DNA from: Lentzea alba
Lineage (GTDB): Bacteria; Actinomycetota; Actinomycetes; Mycobacteriales; Pseudonocardiaceae
Assembly: GCF_011067745.1 (NCBI RefSeq)
Contig: NZ_JAAMPJ010000001.1
Location: 248,001-312,000, forward strand
Direction: 5' to 3'
Length of the DNA stretch: 64,000 nt
This document shows, piece by piece, positions 62,879-64,000 of the stretch. Below the pieces are notes generated by a model. It saw nothing but the letters and a program-made list of their open reading frames with translations. It had not been told where the DNA came from and searched no databases. A program made the position numbers and the translations under genes. Every line of letters begins with the position of its first letter. Within the stretch, counting starts at the first letter, position 1.

Positions 62879-63403
62879 TCAAACCTCAGCCGCGAGCGTG
62901 TCCGCGAGCGAGATAACTCCCGCGCGGATGTCGCCCGCGGTCATGCCCTGACCGAGCAGGAACTCGATGTGCTCGCCTCGCAGCACCGCCAGCACGGTGT
63001 GCGCCTTGAAGGTCGAGCCGACCAGGCCCGCCAGGCGCTCCACGGTGATGCGGAAGTTGCCCTCGCAGCTGCGGGTCGTGGTCCTTTCCGCCGCGATGAC
63101 CAGCGGCAACGAGGCCAGCACGTGGTCGAACAGCGTGCCGGCGAACTCACCGGCGGTGCGGCACCGCAGCGACGCCGTCCGGATCCACGACGCGGCCGTC
63201 TCGTCCACGACGGCCTGGATCAGGCCGGCCTTGTCGCCGAACCGCCGGAACACGGTGCCCTTGCCGACTCCCGCCGCCGCGGCGACGTCGTCGACCGACA
63301 CGGCCTCGATGCCGCGCTCGCGGATCAGCTCGGTGGCCGCCGCCAGGATCGCGGCTCGGTTGCGGGCGGCGTCGGCACGTTCCAACGAACTCTCCCTTGA
63401 CAC
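62879..63403 (-). CDS. TetR-family transcriptional repressor
   Basis: A 174-residue repressor. The N-terminal TetR HTH covers about 10-60 (RAAILAAATELIRERGIEAV, VDDVAAAAGVGKGTVFRRFG). The C-terminal ligand pocket is poorly conserved. The GTG start at 63403 is directly followed upstream by two similar palindromic operators, one of them covering its own promoter. It probably represses itself, the threonine aldolase gene behind it and the divergent quinone oxidoreductase. Confidence 0.9.
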   Translation of the reverse strand: MSRESSLERADAARNRAAILAAATELIRERGIEAVSVDDVAAAAGVGKGTVFRRFGDKAGLIQAVVDETAASWIRTASLRCRTAGEFAGTLFDHVLASLPLVIAAERTTTRSCEGNFRITVERLAGLVGSTFKAHTVLAVLRGEHIEFLLGQGMTAGDIRAGVISLADTLAAEV

Positions 63404-63406
63404 AAG

Positions 63407-63448
63407 CGGACTGATGGTCCGTATATTAGCAACCGGACCGACGGTCCG
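63407..63448. promoter_or_regulatory. two tandem palindromic operators and divergent promoters
   Basis: CGGACTGATGGTCCG at 63407-63421 and CGGACCGACGGTCCG at 63434-63448 are copies of one dyad (CGGAC-N5-GTCCG), 27 nt centre to centre. A TTGACA -35 box lies at 63397-63402 and a TATATT at 63422-63427 on the plus strand. TAATAT reads on the minus strand. They are placed to control both the TetR gene and the oxidoreductase. Confidence 0.7.
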
Positions 63449-63467
63449 CTTACTGGGAGGCGTGAAG

Positions 63468-64000
63468 ATGAAGGCAGTGCGGTTTCACGAGTTCGGCGGG
63501 CCCGAGGTGCTCCGGGTCGAGGAGGTGCCGGACCCGAGCGGTGACACGCTCGTCGACGTCACGGCGATCGGCCTGAACTACGGGGAAACCGTCATCCGCC
63601 GCGGCAAGGGCCGTGAGCTCTTCCCGTGGTACCCCGGGCCGTCGCTGCCGGCCGTCCTGGGCTCGGAAGTCGTCGGCACCACAGCGGACGGCCGCCGGGT
63701 CATGGGTGTCCCGCGCGACGGCGCGTACGCCACGAAGGCCGTGGTCGAGGACCCCGTCGAGGTCCCGGAGGACGTGAGCGACCACGAAGCGCTCGCCCTG
63801 CTCCTGCAGGGCACCACCGCGGTCGCCGCGACCAGGGCGGCCCGCATCCGGCCAGGTGATCGGGTGCTGGTCGAGGCGGCGTCCGGCGGTGTCGGCAGTT
63901 TGCTCGTGCAGCTCGCGCGACGAGCGGGAGCGGTCGTGCTGGAGGCGTCCAGCAAGGGTGGCATCGGCTACGACTGGACCGGCCTGGAACCGGTGGACGT
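63468..64000 (+). CDS. zinc-independent MDR quinone oxidoreductase-like protein (partial)
   Basis: At least 177 residues of a medium-chain dehydrogenase/reductase, cut by the right window edge. It begins MKAVRFHEFGGPEVLRVEEV, the QOR signature, has GLNYGETVIRRGKG and the NADP-binding start RVLVEAASGGVGSLLVQLAR. No structural-zinc cysteines are seen in the visible part. It may reduce quinones or enones. GGGAGG lies 8 nt before the ATG. It is divergent from the TetR gene. Confidence 0.88.
   Translation, partial: MKAVRFHEFGGPEVLRVEEVPDPSGDTLVDVTAIGLNYGETVIRRGKGRELFPWYPGPSLPAVLGSEVVGTTADGRRVMGVPRDGAYATKAVVEDPVEVPEDVSDHEALALLLQGTTAVAATRAARIRPGDRVLVEAASGGVGSLLVQLARRAGAVVLEASSKGGIGYDWTGLEPVD

Overview
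The window is high-GC, gene-dense actinobacterial DNA: GTG and TTG starts are frequent, genes overlap by ATGA or GTGA, and many mRNAs look leaderless. The gene order dapB-pepR-pnp-rpsO-ribF-truB followed by nrnA-rbfA-DUF503-infB-ylxR-nusA-rimP-DUF4439, together with SARP regulators (one carrying a TTA codon), suggests a filamentous actinomycete of the Pseudonocardiales (Lentzea / Saccharothrix / Actinosynnema-like). That placement is inference from gene order and style only.

Layout. 1-4.7 kb: an aldo/keto reductase cut by the window edge, diverging from an ArsR regulator/SRPBCC pair across two palindromes; then a membrane protein, a GNAT enzyme and a YcaQ-type DNA glycosylase. 4.7-13.1 kb, minus strand: lysine/peptidoglycan and RNA housekeeping (dapB, M16 peptidase, pnp, rpsO, 2H phosphoesterase, XRE regulator, ribF, truB). 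13.1-18.1 kb: MFS and MATE exporters, a ROK regulator and nrnA. 18.2-24.3 kb: the translation/transcription-factor operon rimP-nusA-ylxR-infB-DUF503-rbfA. In it ylxR lies in frame behind the nusA stop codon with no ordinary start, and the DUF503 tail is present twice.

24.4-33.9 kb is a mixed accessory stretch: DUF4439 pair, PLP enzyme, hotdog thioesterase, short GT1, DinB-like protein, imine-reductase-like enzyme, GlxA-type regulator, hexapeptide acetyltransferase, YjbQ, an ABC-2-like membrane protein and a Gly/Gln/Tyr-rich membrane protein. 33.9-39.8 kb: two large divergent SARP regulators with no biosynthetic genes beside them. The 821-residue one contains a cyclase-like domain lacking its metal-binding aspartates. 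40-48.1 kb: proS, VOC protein, tandem GNAT, methyltransferase, yaaA, RIO kinase and a DEAD-box helicase with an RGG-like tail. 48.2-54.3 kb: a DUF3024 pair (one frameshifted), a ricin-lectin secreted protein, siroheme synthase/SUMT, a PIG-L deacetylase and two secreted proteases.

54.4-61.8 kb is a cobalamin operon on the minus strand, led by a cobalamin riboswitch: chelatase (ChlI/ChlD fusion), cobO, cobB, cobM, a CbiT protein with half a CbiE domain, and CbiG with half a CobJ-like domain. Three corrin methyltransferase modules are atypical (two half-domains and one altered GDPxxYG loop). 61.9-64 kb: threonine aldolase and a TetR repressor in one transcript, divergent from a quinone oxidoreductase cut by the right edge, with two operators between them.

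Three genes (ycaQ-like, the Gly/Gln/Tyr-rich membrane protein and the VOC protein) share a leaderless promoter of the form TTGTCAG-rich box, N8, -10 hexamer, 7 nt, start codon. It resembles the mycobacterial RecA-independent (PafBC) DNA-damage promoter. No tRNA, rRNA, CRISPR array, insertion sequence or prophage gene was recognised.
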